From: Megalobrama amblycephala
Taxonomy: Eukaryota; Chordata; Actinopteri; Cypriniformes; Xenocyprididae
Direction: 5' to 3'
NCBI RefSeq assembly: GCF_018812025.1
Contig: NC_063054.1
Span: 26,852,856 to 26,916,855 of the forward strand
Length of the DNA stretch: 64,000 nt
Below, piece after piece: positions 12,291 to 23,440 of the stretch. Within the stretch, counting starts at the first letter, position 1. Every line of letters begins with the position of its first letter. The notes beneath the pieces are model-generated. The model searched no databases. It was not told the DNA's origin and saw nothing but the letters and a program-made list of their open reading frames with translations. Position numbers and translations under genes: made by a program.

Positions 12291-12630
12291 ATTGTTCAAT
12301 CAGATTAATGAATTAGCATACTTAATTTGAAGCACACATCCCCTTTTCCCAGCTTGACAGCTGTTGAATGTGAAAACGACATTGTTGAAAATATAAATCA
12401 GTAGATAAAATCGAATCACAGTGACCTTTTTGGATGGAATTTGCATATTTCTCAGCACTCAGCAACTCCTCTTATATGACGCTCAAGGTTAATTGTGTTG
12501 GAATTGCAGTCATGCAAATAATTACTCTGAATTTATGCAGAATGAAGATATTCAGGCAGTGCTGCTTGGTTGCTTTGATGGAGAGAGTGAGATTCAGTAA
12601 GCGTACTTGAGTGAAATGAGCCATATCTCA
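12290..12630. promoter_or_regulatory. Candidate non-coding regulatory patch with two octamer motifs
   Basis: Repeat-free, moderately complex sequence carrying ATTTGCAT at 12439-12446 and ATGCAAAT at 12512-12519 (POU-type octamers, opposite orientation, 73 bp apart) among many TAATTA/ATTAAT homeodomain-like cores. Purely motif-based; lies about 12 kb downstream of mycn. Conservation was not tested. Confidence 0.3.
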
Positions 12631-14404
12631 AATCTATGTAGCCATTGATATAATTATAATAGATGATGACTGGTTCTTACTTTTGTGAGTCATTCTGGGG
12701 GAAAAACATCATCTGCTAAATGCCTTAATTATTCTTTATTTCTTTTTTCTTAACATGAATGTTACAATCAAATATTGTGTATTTATTGTCCTCCTGGCTC
12801 CCCTCCCCCAAATGAGTGTTGATTAGGTGTTAAACAGCACATTCACAGCTAATTGCTAAACCTGTAATTGTAGGCTTGTGAGGTTGTAAGGTAACACATG
12901 GTGCCATTAAAACTGTTGAATGTGCACTTGGATGAGCACTCTGAAAGGCAGAAGGCAAAAATGTCATTTAATTGGAAGGTAGTGTTTTTGCCCATGTTAA
13001 AACTAGTTCAGACTGGAGCAGTGTTGTTATTGTTAACTAAAAACTATTGAAAATCATTTTCTGTAAATTAAATAAAGCTGAAATAAAATATTAGATAAAA
13101 AAATGTAAACATAAAAACTTTTAAAAAAAATAGAAATGCTGCATTGGCAACTAACTGAAATAAAAGTTTAAGCTGACGTACTAAAATTATAGATAAATAG
13201 AAAGATAGAAAGATAAATAGAAATATTAAAAAACAAACTAATAAAATTGACAAAAGCACATGACAAAACTACTAAAACTTAAATTAAATTTAAATTAAAA
13301 TGAAAACTGATACTATAAAAATAAAATTTAATTCAAAACATTAATAAATACTATAACACAGTGTCAAAAGACAATAGAAACCATTATAATCAGTGATACT
13401 GTCTACACTGGATGCAGCGCGGCACGACGCAACACGACACAACAAATTCCCAACAGTAAACGGTCTGACGTAGTCCAAGTGCTTTGCAGCGGTCGGTTTG
13501 TCGCGTTTTGTCGGTCGCGTCTGGTGTAGACACAGTGTAATAGAATATGAATCATACTAAAATAACACTTGACCGGAGATTGGTGTCAATTAATTATTAT
13601 TGCAAGCAATGCATACTAGTAAATAAGAAGCAAAAATGCCATATACTCTTCCATTTGTTTATGTAAAAATAATTGTTTATAAAGGCCAAAAGTAGCAAAA
13701 ATGGACAGTATGTGAGCCCTTTACAATGTTAAAAGGAAAAGTGATATAAAGACATGGGATAGTTTTAATGTTTTCTTCCTCTTCTTTTTTTTCTTTTTTG
13801 TGACTGGATATTTATGCATTAACCGAAGTAATAATAATAAAAAAATAAAAAATCTAACAATATGGATTATAAATTCAATATCTCTGTTTCTTACTTAGTG
13901 GAGAAGTATCCTTAACTGTACAGAGCTGGTCACACTTACATGTTCTGTTAAACTAAAAAGAGAAAAAGACATGACTGGTAGGAAACCAGTTACAATTTTG
14001 AAAGTTAAAATGTATAGACACTTTAAGAAAGAAATAATTTACCTGTTGAGATTGTGTTGTCTGGATGGTTGAGCTCCAAAAAAACAGTTATGAGGTGGCT
14101 GTGACCGTTACAGATTTAAAAAACAAAAAGGCGGGAATAAAGAACCCTAAAACTCCAACACAAAGAACAGTTTTAGCATAAAATGTTTTTTCAGGATGAT
14201 ATGGTTCTAAATAGAACTGTAACTACATGTAAAGAACTTTTAAAAAACATCTTTTTTAAGAGTGTAAATGTTTAAACTGTGCGTTCATCTGCATTTTACA
14301 GGAGGAAAAATGTGTCTCTAAATTTATTTAATTTATGCAGTGATACCTACTACCTCCTCAAAATCTACAATAGTGAAAAGTCTTCCTCTCTCAAACAGTG
14401 AATG
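12631..14404. other. No gene seen; AT-rich DNA and a small inverted-end repeat
   Basis: 12690-12725 has a CATCTGCTAAATGCC phrase like a SINE/LINE tail. 13030-13360 is A-rich. 13403-13539 is bounded by GTCTACACTGGATG and CTGGTGTAGAC, a small imperfect inverted repeat with GC-rich interior (GCGACGCAAC-like words), probably a MITE remnant. Confidence 0.45.
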
Positions 14405-15175
14405 TTAAAGGTGCCCTCGAATGAAAAATTGAATTTATCTTGGCATAGTCAAATAACAAGAGTTCAGTACATGGAAATGACATACAGTGAGTCTCAAACT
14501 CCATTGTTGAATCATCAGACTAGGTAAGCAAGCAAGAACAATAGCGAAAAATGGCAGATGGAGCAATAATAACTGACATGATCCATGATATCATGATATT
14601 TTTAGTGATATTTGTAAAAACGTTAGCATGTTGCTAATGTACTGTTAAATGTGGTTAAAGTTACCATCGTTTCTTACTGTATTCACGGAGACAAGAGTCG
14701 TCGCTATTTTCATTATTAAACACTTGCAGTCTGTATAATTCATAAACACAACTTCATTCTTTATAAATCTCTCCAACAGTGTAGCATTAGCCGTTAGCCA
14801 CGGAGCACCATCAAACTCATTCAGAATCAATGTAAACAATATAACAGTATACAATACTCGCATAATCCGACGCATGCATGCCGCATGCACGACGAACACT
14901 TTGTAAAGATCCATTTGAGGGTTATATTAGCTGTGTAAACTTTGTTTATGCACTGTTCAAGGCAAGCACGAGCTCCGTGGGCGTGGAGCACGAGAATTAA
15001 AGGGCCAGTAGCCCTGAATCGGCTCATTTATAATGATGCCCCAAAATAGGCAGTTAAAAAAATTAATTAAAAAAAAATCTATGGGGTATTTTGAGCTGAA
15101 ACTTCACAGACACATTCAGGGGACACCTTAGACTTATATTACATCTTTTGAAAAAAAGTTCTAGGGCACCTTTAA
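14405..15175 (+). mobile_element. TTAA-flanked element, ~970-bp family, copy A (deletion derivative, 771 bp)
   Basis: Ends TTAAAGGTGCCCTCGAAT and TTCTAGGGCACCTTTAA, TTAA on both sides. Compared with the longest copies it lacks a block of roughly 200+ bp after CAAACTCCATTG and 19 bp near 14620. On the minus strand an 89-codon frame (14645-14914) runs through, starting MDLYKVFVVHAACMRRIM; other copies stop right after this segment, so the longer frame here follows from a stop-to-Arg change and is not evidence of a gene. Confidence 0.9.
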
Positions 15176-16092
15176 AATACGTTAACTAAATATAAGATAT
15201 TTTTGGAAAAAACAGTGTGTGGACTTTTTGTGCTTTGTTTTTTACTGTTTTGTGTTTTATTAACATACACACAAGTGGTCACAGTAGATACATTTAAGAC
15301 TCATTTCACTTCCAAGTGTGAATGGTGATCTGTCTGGGCTGACCAGTTATGTTTGGATCATCTGAGATGGATCTCAAAACCAAGTGTAAACAGGGCCATA
15401 TATTATGCGTATGTGCCATAAAAGTTTATAGCGACACAATTGGGTATTCAGACCGAAAACGAAGAGTTGCTGAATAAAAGGCATTTTAAATAGGCTACAA
15501 CTCCACTAGGCCCCAGTCCATGCTAGAAGACTTCAGAGCAGATGTCACTGAACTTACAAGGACTACAGAGCAGGTGAAAGCAGAAAGAAATCCAATCCCC
15601 TTCAAAAACACCTCTACGAAAACTCCCCTCAGAAATGGGACACCTCACTTCAAGTCTGTCATATCGAAGTCCAACACTCTCCCTGACTCACCATTTAAAA
15701 CTTAAAACATCAAAGTCCCTCCTTAACAATGAGGCACAACAGCTTACCCTTCAAAAGAACAGCAGAAAGTTTTTTTTCATCTTTTTCCTTGCCTTCGTCC
15801 CAAACAATGGCTTGTAAACGACAAAAGGGAAGGAAAAATAAAGGAAGGTTATGAGGAGATTCGCCCTTCACCTGCTGGGAGTAATACAATCGCTTAACGA
15901 CCACGACAGGCATTATAGGCCACGCTTTGGAGAAAGAAGACCACATGCTTTATGTCCGACAAAGACCTTAGATCCCGTCTAGAGTTGCACGGCCTTAAAT
16001 GTACTTCCCCCCCACTCCACCCATCAGTAATAAGTGCCCTCAGCGCTTTCAAAAGTCAACAACGGCGAGCATTGCTGTGATAAAGCACACAC
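15176..16092. other. No gene seen
   Basis: Mixed sequence with poly-T and a CCCCCC patch near 16005. Reading frames of 60-78 codons at 15520-15946 lack domains and overlap on both strands. Confidence 0.5.
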
Positions 16093-16792
16093 TTAAAGGG
16101 ACAGTTCACACAAAAATTAATAATCACTCACTAGTCATCATTTGCTCACCTTTGTGTTGTTCCAAAACTCTGTGACTTCCTTTAATGTATGGAAAACAAA
16201 TATCCTGGCCACTCTTTTCACTATAATGAAAGTGTATGAGGTGTCAAGATCCAATGACTATAAGAGCATTATGGTTAGTTCATATTACTGTATACTGCAA
16301 ATCTTCTAAAGCCATTACATGAAAAACGGAAATTCCTGACATCCGCCTTAACTTTTTTTTGGCACATTCATAAGAGTGAAGTGATGTCCGACCATTCATG
16401 AATATATCATTATTTTGATTAAGATATTTTCAGTGAACTGGTTTGAAAAATTTGTTCACAAATTGGTCTGATTTTAGACTAAATTTCAGTCTGTTTCTCA
16501 CAAAAAAAAAGTTTATATGTGAATAAAAGACTAAATTAAATCTGTTCATCAAATGAAGTGATTGTGTCTCTTCAGAAAAGTTTGACTAAACCACTCAATT
16601 AATATGGATACATTTTATGATCTCTTTATGAACCTTTTGAAGCATCAGAGTGTCAGTTGCATAGCTGTCTATGGAGGGAAAGTTCTCAGATTTCATCAAA
16701 ATGATCTTTATTTGTGTTCCGAAGATAAAGAAAGTCTCACAGGTTTGGAACGGCATGAGGGTGAGTAATTAATGGCAGAAATGTTCCTTTAA
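16093..16792. mobile_element. TTAA-flanked MITE, GGGAYAGTTCAC family, 700 bp
   Basis: Begins TTAAAGGGACAGTTCACAC and ends ATGTTCCTTTAA with TTAA at both borders. The interior phrase TTTCATCAAAATGATCTTTA and the closing GGTTTGGAACGGCATGAGG match the elements at 47.6-48.1 kb and 49.5-51.0 kb. No coding capacity. Confidence 0.85.
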
Positions 16793-17596
16793 TTAACTAT
16801 TTCTTCAAAGGATTATACAAAATGTGCCTAAATTTAGAAGTCTGAGAGAATGACAAAGAATGGTTGTAATGGAAGATGGAGTGTGAGGAGAGAAAATTGT
16901 TGAGGATGGAGAAATGAAAGACACTTAGATGAGTGGAGATAAAAGCGAGGGAAGGAGAGGAGAGAGGTTGTGGTGTCAGGGTTAGGTGTGCTTAAGGGCA
17001 CGTTAACAAAGACTCAGCTCATTTAACAAAAGTGTGTGACACCCACACATAAAAAGCATGCTCATGCACACACATAAATTGTGCAAATAAACCTCTTTAA
17101 TTATCTATTTGGTGTCTTGAGTTATAGGCACAATAGAGAGATGAAAGGAAATTATGGGAAAATATTCCAAACTTGATCTGCCAAGGTTCAATGTGTTATG
17201 TCTTTTAACCATTCAAACCCCAAGTTTTTCTGCACCACTTGGAAGAACCTTGGATTGTTTCCAAACAGGTTTCTCAAACATGAACCACAAACACCTTTAG
17301 TCATCATCACACAGGTTTTCCCACCCCAAATTGGTTGAGCTAATTTTGCTATGTCTGTCCACTTTCAGGTATATTACTTGTAGTTGTCTCTACAATAAAG
17401 TCATGATGTCACTGAAGTAGATATTTTCTGGCATATTGTGACGTACATCCGAGTGAAACAGATTATCGAAAAGCAAAAAATGTGGTTCTATCCATCAGTT
17501 GATGATTGATGGAGACAGATTTTTTTTACTACATTACTGTACTAAAAACCTCTGCAGTTTAAACTTCAGCAGAATGTCTTGACTATGTCTACATGC
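16793..17596. other. No gene seen
   Basis: 16860-16975 is purine-rich (GGAGAGG runs). No domain-bearing frame, no repeat ends identified. Confidence 0.5.
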
Positions 17597-17830
17597 CTGT
17601 TGTGTGACTGAGATGAATTAACGGGGCAATTTTGGAAGGAGTTGAACAGTAACTTAGGCCAATTAAATGCACGTTAGGCAAATGAATACCTTTGTATTCA
17701 TAGATACAATCTTTGGCATCAAAGAGTATATGGCTATTGAACGCCTCAAAAGACCTCAATTCACTCTAGAATAATGTGAGCACATTTCTAATCAAAACAA
17801 ACATATGCATACTACCATACAGACTATATA
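17597..17830 (+). repeat. Left arm of a ~235-bp inverted repeat
   Basis: Begins CTGTTGTGTGACTGAGATGA and is closely matched, in reverse complement, by 20325-20578. Shared blocks include GGCCAATTAAATGCACGTTA and CTATTGAACGCCTCAAAAGA. Small insertions and substitutions separate the arms; identity by eye roughly 85-90%. Confidence 0.88.
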
Positions 17831-18478
17831 TAGATAATATAATATAGATACTATAGATAGATAATATAATCCCTATATATATATTACTCCCTGTTGCTAC
17901 GCTACCTCAAATTTCTGACCTGTCATCTACCTTAACCTCTGACCCACGCTTGAGGGGAAAATTACCTTTAGCCATGGCTAACACAAGCCTGCGCTACCGG
18001 CGGCCCTGAGAGGAGCCCCCAGCAGCCTAGCGTGGTGGAATAGCAGCATTAACTCTACTCTTTGTCCACAGAATAGCTCCATTGTGAGGGCCCCCTATGA
18101 GCATGCTGACTAAGGCTACAGAATGAGTCCTCTTCTAAGCCTGACCAGGGGGGCAGGAGAGGGATGGGGGTCCAGCTTAACTCTCCACGCCCCCTTCCCC
18201 TCCCACCTGGAGAGTTCTAGGAATTTCCTGATTCAATATAACTTTCTAAATACCTCCCCTTCATCTCTCCCTCCCTCTATATGTCCAATCCTCTCATTCA
18301 TGCAGTCACTCATTCATCCACCTTTCCATTCACTCATTCATTCACATGCCCTATGGATTTTTTGTAATGTAGGTCAATGACATATAAGAGCAAACATGAA
18401 AAAGAAAACGAGAAATCATTTAAAGTCTATTGTAGAATGTGTGAAGTTCTTAGAGACGTACTCTTTTCTATATATATA
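17831..18478. other. Spacer inside the inverted repeat; no gene seen
   Basis: A 17830-17890 TAGATA-type patch, then a GC-richer block (17930-18180, CTACCGGCGGCCCTGAGAGG) with no repeat signature, then CT-rich CATTCATTCA words. The 85-codon frame at 18123 has no domain. Confidence 0.45.
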
Positions 18479-20065
18479 CAGTATCTCACATAAGTGAGTA
18501 CACCCCTCACATTTTTGTAAATATTTTATTATATCTTTTCATGTGACAACACTGAAGAAATTACACTTTGCTACAATGTAAAGTGAGTACAGTAGTGAGT
18601 GTACAGTTTGTATAACAGTGTAAATTTTCTGTCCCCTCAAAAAAACTCAACACACAGCCATTAATGTCTAAACTGCTGGGCACAAAAGTGAGTACAGCCC
18701 TAAGTGAAAATGTCCAAATTGGGCCCAAAGTGTTAATATTTTGTGTGGCCACCATTATTTTCCAGCACTGCCTTAACCCTCTTGGGCATGAAGTTCACCA
18801 GAGCTTCACAGGTTGCCACTGGAGTCCTCTTACATTCCTCCATGTCGACATCATGGAGCTGGTGGATGTTAGAGACCTTGCGCTCCTCCACCTTCCCTTT
18901 GAGGATGTCCCACAGATGCTCAATAGGGTTTAGGTCTGGAGACTTGGAGGTGTGTTTGGGGTCGTTATCATGTTGGAATACTGCCCCGCGGCCCAGTCTC
19001 CAAAGGGAAGGGATCATGCTCTGCTTCAGTATGTCACAGAACATGTTGGCATTCATGGTTCCCTCAATGAACTGTAGCTCCCCAGTGCCAGCAGCACTCA
19101 TGCAGCCCCAAACCATGACACTCCCACCACCATGCTTGACTGTAGGCAAGACACACTTGTCTTTGTACTCCTCACCTGGTTGCCGCCACACACGCTTGAA
19201 ACCATCTGAACCAAATAAGTTTATCTTGGTCTCATCAGACCACAGGACATGGTTCCAGTAATCCATGTCCTTAGTCTGCTTGTCTTCAGCAAACTGTTTG
19301 CAGGCTTTCTTGTGCATCATCTTTAGAATAGGCTTCCTTCTGGGACGACAGCCATGCAGACCAATTTGATGCAGTGTGCGGCGTATGGTCTGAGCACTGA
19401 CAGGCTGACCCCCCCCACCCCTTCAACTTCTGCAGCAATGCTGGCAGCACTCAAACATCTATTTCCCAAACACAACCTCTGAATATGACGCTGAGCACGT
19501 GCACTCAGCTTCTTTGGTCGACCATGGCGAGGCCTGTTCTGAGTGGAACCTGTCCTGTTAAACTGCTGTATGGTCTTGGCCACCGCGCTCAGTTTCAGGG
19601 TCTTGGCAATCTTCTTATAGCCTACGACATCTTTATGTAGAGCAACAATTCTTTTTTTCAGATCCTCAGAGAGTTTTTTGCCATGAGGTGCCATGTTGAA
19701 CTTCCAGTGACCAGTATGAGGGAGTGAGAGCGATACATCAAATTTAACACACCTGCTCCCCATTCACACCTGAGACCTTGAAACACTAACGAGTCACATG
19801 ACACCAGGGAGAGAAAATGTATAATTGGGCCCAATTTGGACATTTTCACTTAGGGCTGTATTCACTTTTGTGGCCAGCGGTTTAGACATTAATGGCTGTG
19901 TGTTGAGTTATTTTGAGGGGACAGCAAATTTACACTGTTATACAAGCTGTATACTCACTACTTTACATTGTAGCAAAGTGTCATTTCTTCAGTGTTGTCA
20001 CATGAAAAGATATAATAAAATATTTACAAAAATGTGAGGGGTGTACTGACTTGTGTGAGATACTG
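18479..20065 (-). mobile_element. Tc1-like transposon with ~245-bp inverted repeats, inactive
   Basis: Starts CAGTATCTCACATAAGTGAG after TA (18477-18478) and ends in the reverse complement before TA (20066-20067). Inverted repeats run 18479-18728 and 19825-20065. The motif AAGTGAGTACA occurs three times within the left repeat (18492, 18581, 18686), the outer and inner ones matching the IR/DR layout known from Sleeping Beauty-type Tc1 elements. It carries one transposase relic on the minus strand. The TA-rich microsatellite begins at its right border. Confidence 0.95.
18733..19763 (-). pseudogene. Tc1 family transposase, frameshifted and internally deleted
   Basis: The N-terminal part (19763 to about 19400) has the Tc1 helix-turn-helix region: MAPHGKKLSEDLKKRIV, GYKKIAKTLKLS and the GRPKKLSARAQRHI linker. 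Then a frameshift falls at a run of eight C (plus strand about 19411-19418); the other frame resumes with the catalytic domain: [16 protein letters not shown] (first Asp), [23 protein letters not shown] (second Asp) and [11 protein letters not shown] (Glu), ending HTKY. Family members have 34 residues between second Asp and Glu; here only 15 are present, so about 19 residues (57 bp) were lost in frame. Frameshift plus active-site deletion mean no working enzyme. Confidence 0.95.

Positions 20066-20066
<1 letters not shown>

Positions 20067-20131
<65 letters not shown>
20067..20131. repeat. (TA)n(CA)n microsatellite at the Tc1 border
   Basis: About 25 TA units followed by CA units, immediately right of the Tc1 end. 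Confidence 0.97.
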
Positions 20132-20324
20132 ATGAGGTCCAATGAACATGCAGAAATAAAATAGATTTGATGAGGTTCTTTTTCCTTCATTTCAATCTTT
20201 GACTAACAAAATGAATTTTGATTCATAAATTAAAAACATGCCCATAGAGGAGGTACATTCAATTGTTTGTGTATTTTAATGTATTTTTTAATAAATTAGT
20301 AGGAGTGTTATGTCATTAACCTAT

Positions 20325-20578
20325 ACGAGTCCAAATGGGAGTATGCATATGTTTGTGTTGATCTGAAAACAACATCTGCTCACATTATTCTAAAGTGAAT
20401 TGAGGAGTGTTTCTGTTGGTCTTTTGAGGCGTTCAATAGCCATAGGTACTCTTTGATGCCAAAGGTTGTCTCTATGAATACAAAGATACTCATTTGCCTA
20501 ACGTGCATTTAATTGGCCTAAGTTACTGTTCAACTTCTTCCCAAAATGCCCCGTTAATTCATCTCAATCACACAACAG
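20325..20578 (-). repeat. Right arm of the inverted repeat at 17597-17830
   Basis: Reverse complement of the left arm; ends CTCAATCACACAACAG. The outer flanks (ACATGC left, TCACGGG right) show no obvious target duplication. The arms enclose about 2.5 kb containing the Tc1 element. Confidence 0.88.
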
Positions 20579-22593
20579 TCACGGGTCACATAGTGTTTAT
20601 TGTAGGCCGCTCGCTTTAGCAACGACTCGGCTACATTTGCATCCAAACTCGAAAGGCCAACAGTTCAGTCCCATAATAGTCAAAGAAATGAGAGTTACAA
20701 TGTAGCCAAACGGCTGTTGTGTAAATCTAAATCACCCCCTTCACTCTCTTTGTTTCTTTGATTAGAGTATGGAGATTAATTCATCCTCTTATAGTGGTCA
20801 GTTTCTATAAATAACAAAATTAAACAGTGCATTCGCGGAGGCCTCAGATGCACGTCTTGAATCCAAATGTACATGCATGTTGTTCCTCACTTCGCTGTGG
20901 ATAAAAGCCACTGCTAAATGGATAAATGTAAATGTGCATGCAGCCTTTTATTTAGAAACCCATTCAAAGGGTTCTCGCGCTGGAGCTTTGGATACATGAT
21001 TCAGTTTGGTTTAACTCTAATTACATGCCTCTGAAAGGCCGTCTTCTCTGATCTTGAATACCACTGTGAACTGAATTGCTCCAGAAGATCAACCGAAACA
21101 CTTTTCAGCAAATGCTTCAATTTCACAGCCTTATTGTTCGAGTCGTAGCACATTTGTAGATCCCCCTAAACTTATGTGAAAGCATTAAGGTTGTCTAAAG
21201 GGAAAAATGATTTGTGGCTCATGATTAAAACCACTTGAGATCAATGACATGGTTTATTACGTTGATCTGTAGCAGCACCTCCGAACGGCTCGAGTTTGGA
21301 TCATACACAGTAACTAATCCCAGACTCACACACAGTCATCAAGGTTCACACAGAGTCGAGCCATAAAACCACACTTCCGCTCACTAACCCTGAATCACTC
21401 CCTCACTTTGTTGACACGTACCTGTTGATGACCGTGCGATGCGTTTCAGGCACAAAAAGCTGAAAAAAGAGCCTATGAAACAAGAATTGGATGAAGCTTG
21501 TGTCTATAACGTAAGATTTACTGAGACAAAGTGCTCTTGTTTAAATCGGCGGCTTTTTTGAAATGGTTGCGGCCGGGGCGCAGCGGCAGAATTGGAGGCA
21601 TGTGTTGGTGCAGCGACGGGGCGGGTTTATGGTCTCTGCTAGTGTTTGAAGTGCTATAATGAGGAAGTGAGTGACTTCCTGTGGTTAACGGGAGCGAGGG
21701 AGATGGATGACGGGGGAGGCCGTAAATGAAAAGCAGCAGTAGCGCAGTTAACAGAGGCCGGGGTGTGCGGGTTAAACGTTTTTCAAATGTTTTAACTGCG
21801 TTCTCTTCGACGCGATGGGGGGTGAGGATATGTCAGGGTCAAGAGGTGACAGGCGAGATGTGTGCAGTCCTACATGTCATTATTTCCTGGAAGATAGGGT
21901 GCACTTGGTTTAATTATGTGGGCTCAGATCCAGATGGATCTGGTTGGAAACTTTTGGAGTCCGTTTAACTTTTACTGTCATCGTAAGCTTTGTGTTGAGT
22001 TCACGGTCTTCTGCTCTTTTCAGGGAGATGTCAAAGACGGCAGCTTTCGCACATAAGAGATAAAGTTGAGCTTATCTTTTAACTTAAGTCTAAGTTCAAA
22101 GACAGATATGAAGATTAAATGCATGCACATAAATGGTCCTAACTGACCAAGTACTCACTAACTTCCTGCTCCTGACATTTTCAAAAAATGCAGTGTCTCT
22201 CTTTGGTTGTCGTCAAGACAACCCAATCACCCTGTTGCTTTCCAGAACACCATTGCTATTGTATATGTCGTTTCAACTTTGACCTCTGTGGTGGGAGCTG
22301 AGACCTTTCACCAGGCCCACACAGAATCCACATCCACACAATTTCACAGATCCTTTCCCAAAATCATAGCAGAAAATACAACAAAAATTCTTTTTCTGGG
22401 CCTGTTTTTACTAGCTTAAGAAGAATGATTCATCAGAGCACTTATTCACTGGGTATTATTGCACATTTCCTGAAGAGATCTCATTTTGGTTCACTTGTAA
22501 TTTGATTTAATTCTGATACATTTGGGTGCGTTTCTGTTACAATGCCCATTTTGTATAGATCAAATTCAAACAGAAATGTAAAGAGGTGTTCAT
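20579..22593. other. No gene seen; one retroposon tail
   Basis: 20893-20936 has GTGGATAAAAGCCACTGCTA followed by AAATG-type words, the familiar 3' tail of a fish LINE/SINE. 21560-21730 is GC-richer than its surroundings. The 80-codon frame at 21726-21968 has no recognisable domain. Confidence 0.5.
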
Positions 22594-23250
22594 CCCAGCT
22601 AGAAATTTTACGTTCCCAGAACATTCTCAGAACCTTAAAAGAACTCCACATCGCGACCATCTATGAACGTACTGGGAACGTTACTAGACAATGTCCTTAA
22701 CACCAGTGGGGACGTTCTGAAAATGTTCTGGGAACGTAAAATTTCTAGCAGGGTAACCTGTCACCTAGTAACGTTCCCAGAATGTTCACAGACGGTCAAG
22801 ATGTGGAGTTCTTTTAAGGTTTGGGGGACGTTATTTGGTGGACCTTCACAGAACATTCAGGACGTTCTGGGAATGTTTAGGGGACAATTACTATAGGACG
22901 TTCTGATAACTTCCCAAATGTCATCTTTGTAACGTTCTTGCGCGACCATAAAATAACCAAAATAGAACGTCCCCCTAAACTCATATCGGGAACGTTATTA
23001 AATGACCAACAAAGGACCGTGTGGGAACGTTCTGTTAATGTCCCGAATGTTCTCTTGGTAACGTTCTTTTTTGACCATAAAAAACCTAAATGGAACGTCC
23101 CCCTAAAGTCATATAAGGAACCTTAAACTGCAGCACTTTCATTATCAAAAGAGGACGTTTTAGGAACTTCTCGAATGTTCTGTAAAGGTTCAGCATTTAG
23201 AGAATTTTAGGAAACGCTGCGCAAGGTCCTGAGAACGTTGCCTTCTACGT
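22594..23250. mobile_element. Foldback element rich in GAACGTT motifs
   Basis: 22594-22753 is an imperfect palindrome: CCCAGCTAGAAATTTTACG at the left is matched by CGTAAAATTTCTAGCAGGG at the right. The following 500 bp repeats GGAACGTT/AACGTTCC and GAATGTTC words roughly every 50-60 bp in both orientations. This looks like a degenerate self-complementary DNA element; the reading frames at 22663-23126 are by-products. Confidence 0.7.
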
Positions 23251-23269
23251 GGGCATCAGACTGATTCAA

Positions 23270-23440
23270 ACAGTAACTCCTGAAGTCCTTTTGAATGATT
23301 CATTAAAAGGGCTGACCCAGAAGAGTCATTTGTTCATGAATCAGAATACATTGGTTGTGTTGTATGCTTTTGATTCACTAAAAAGAACTGGTTCATAAGA
23401 GTCATTTGTTTGTGAATTGGACTACACTGATTATGAGTCT
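23270..23440 (-). repeat. Degenerate tandem repeat, same family as 48.9 kb
   Basis: AAGAGTCATTTGTTCATGAA and AAGAGTCATTTGTTTGTGAA occur about 75 bp apart, the reverse complement of the GATCACTCTTATGAGTCAGT words at 48.97-49.21 kb. Confidence 0.55.

Noticed and set aside
14645..14914. 89-codon minus-strand frame with a hydrophobic segment
   Set aside because: Lies in a non-autonomous transposon; the other copies have a stop after 18 codons, so the long version is due to one substitution.
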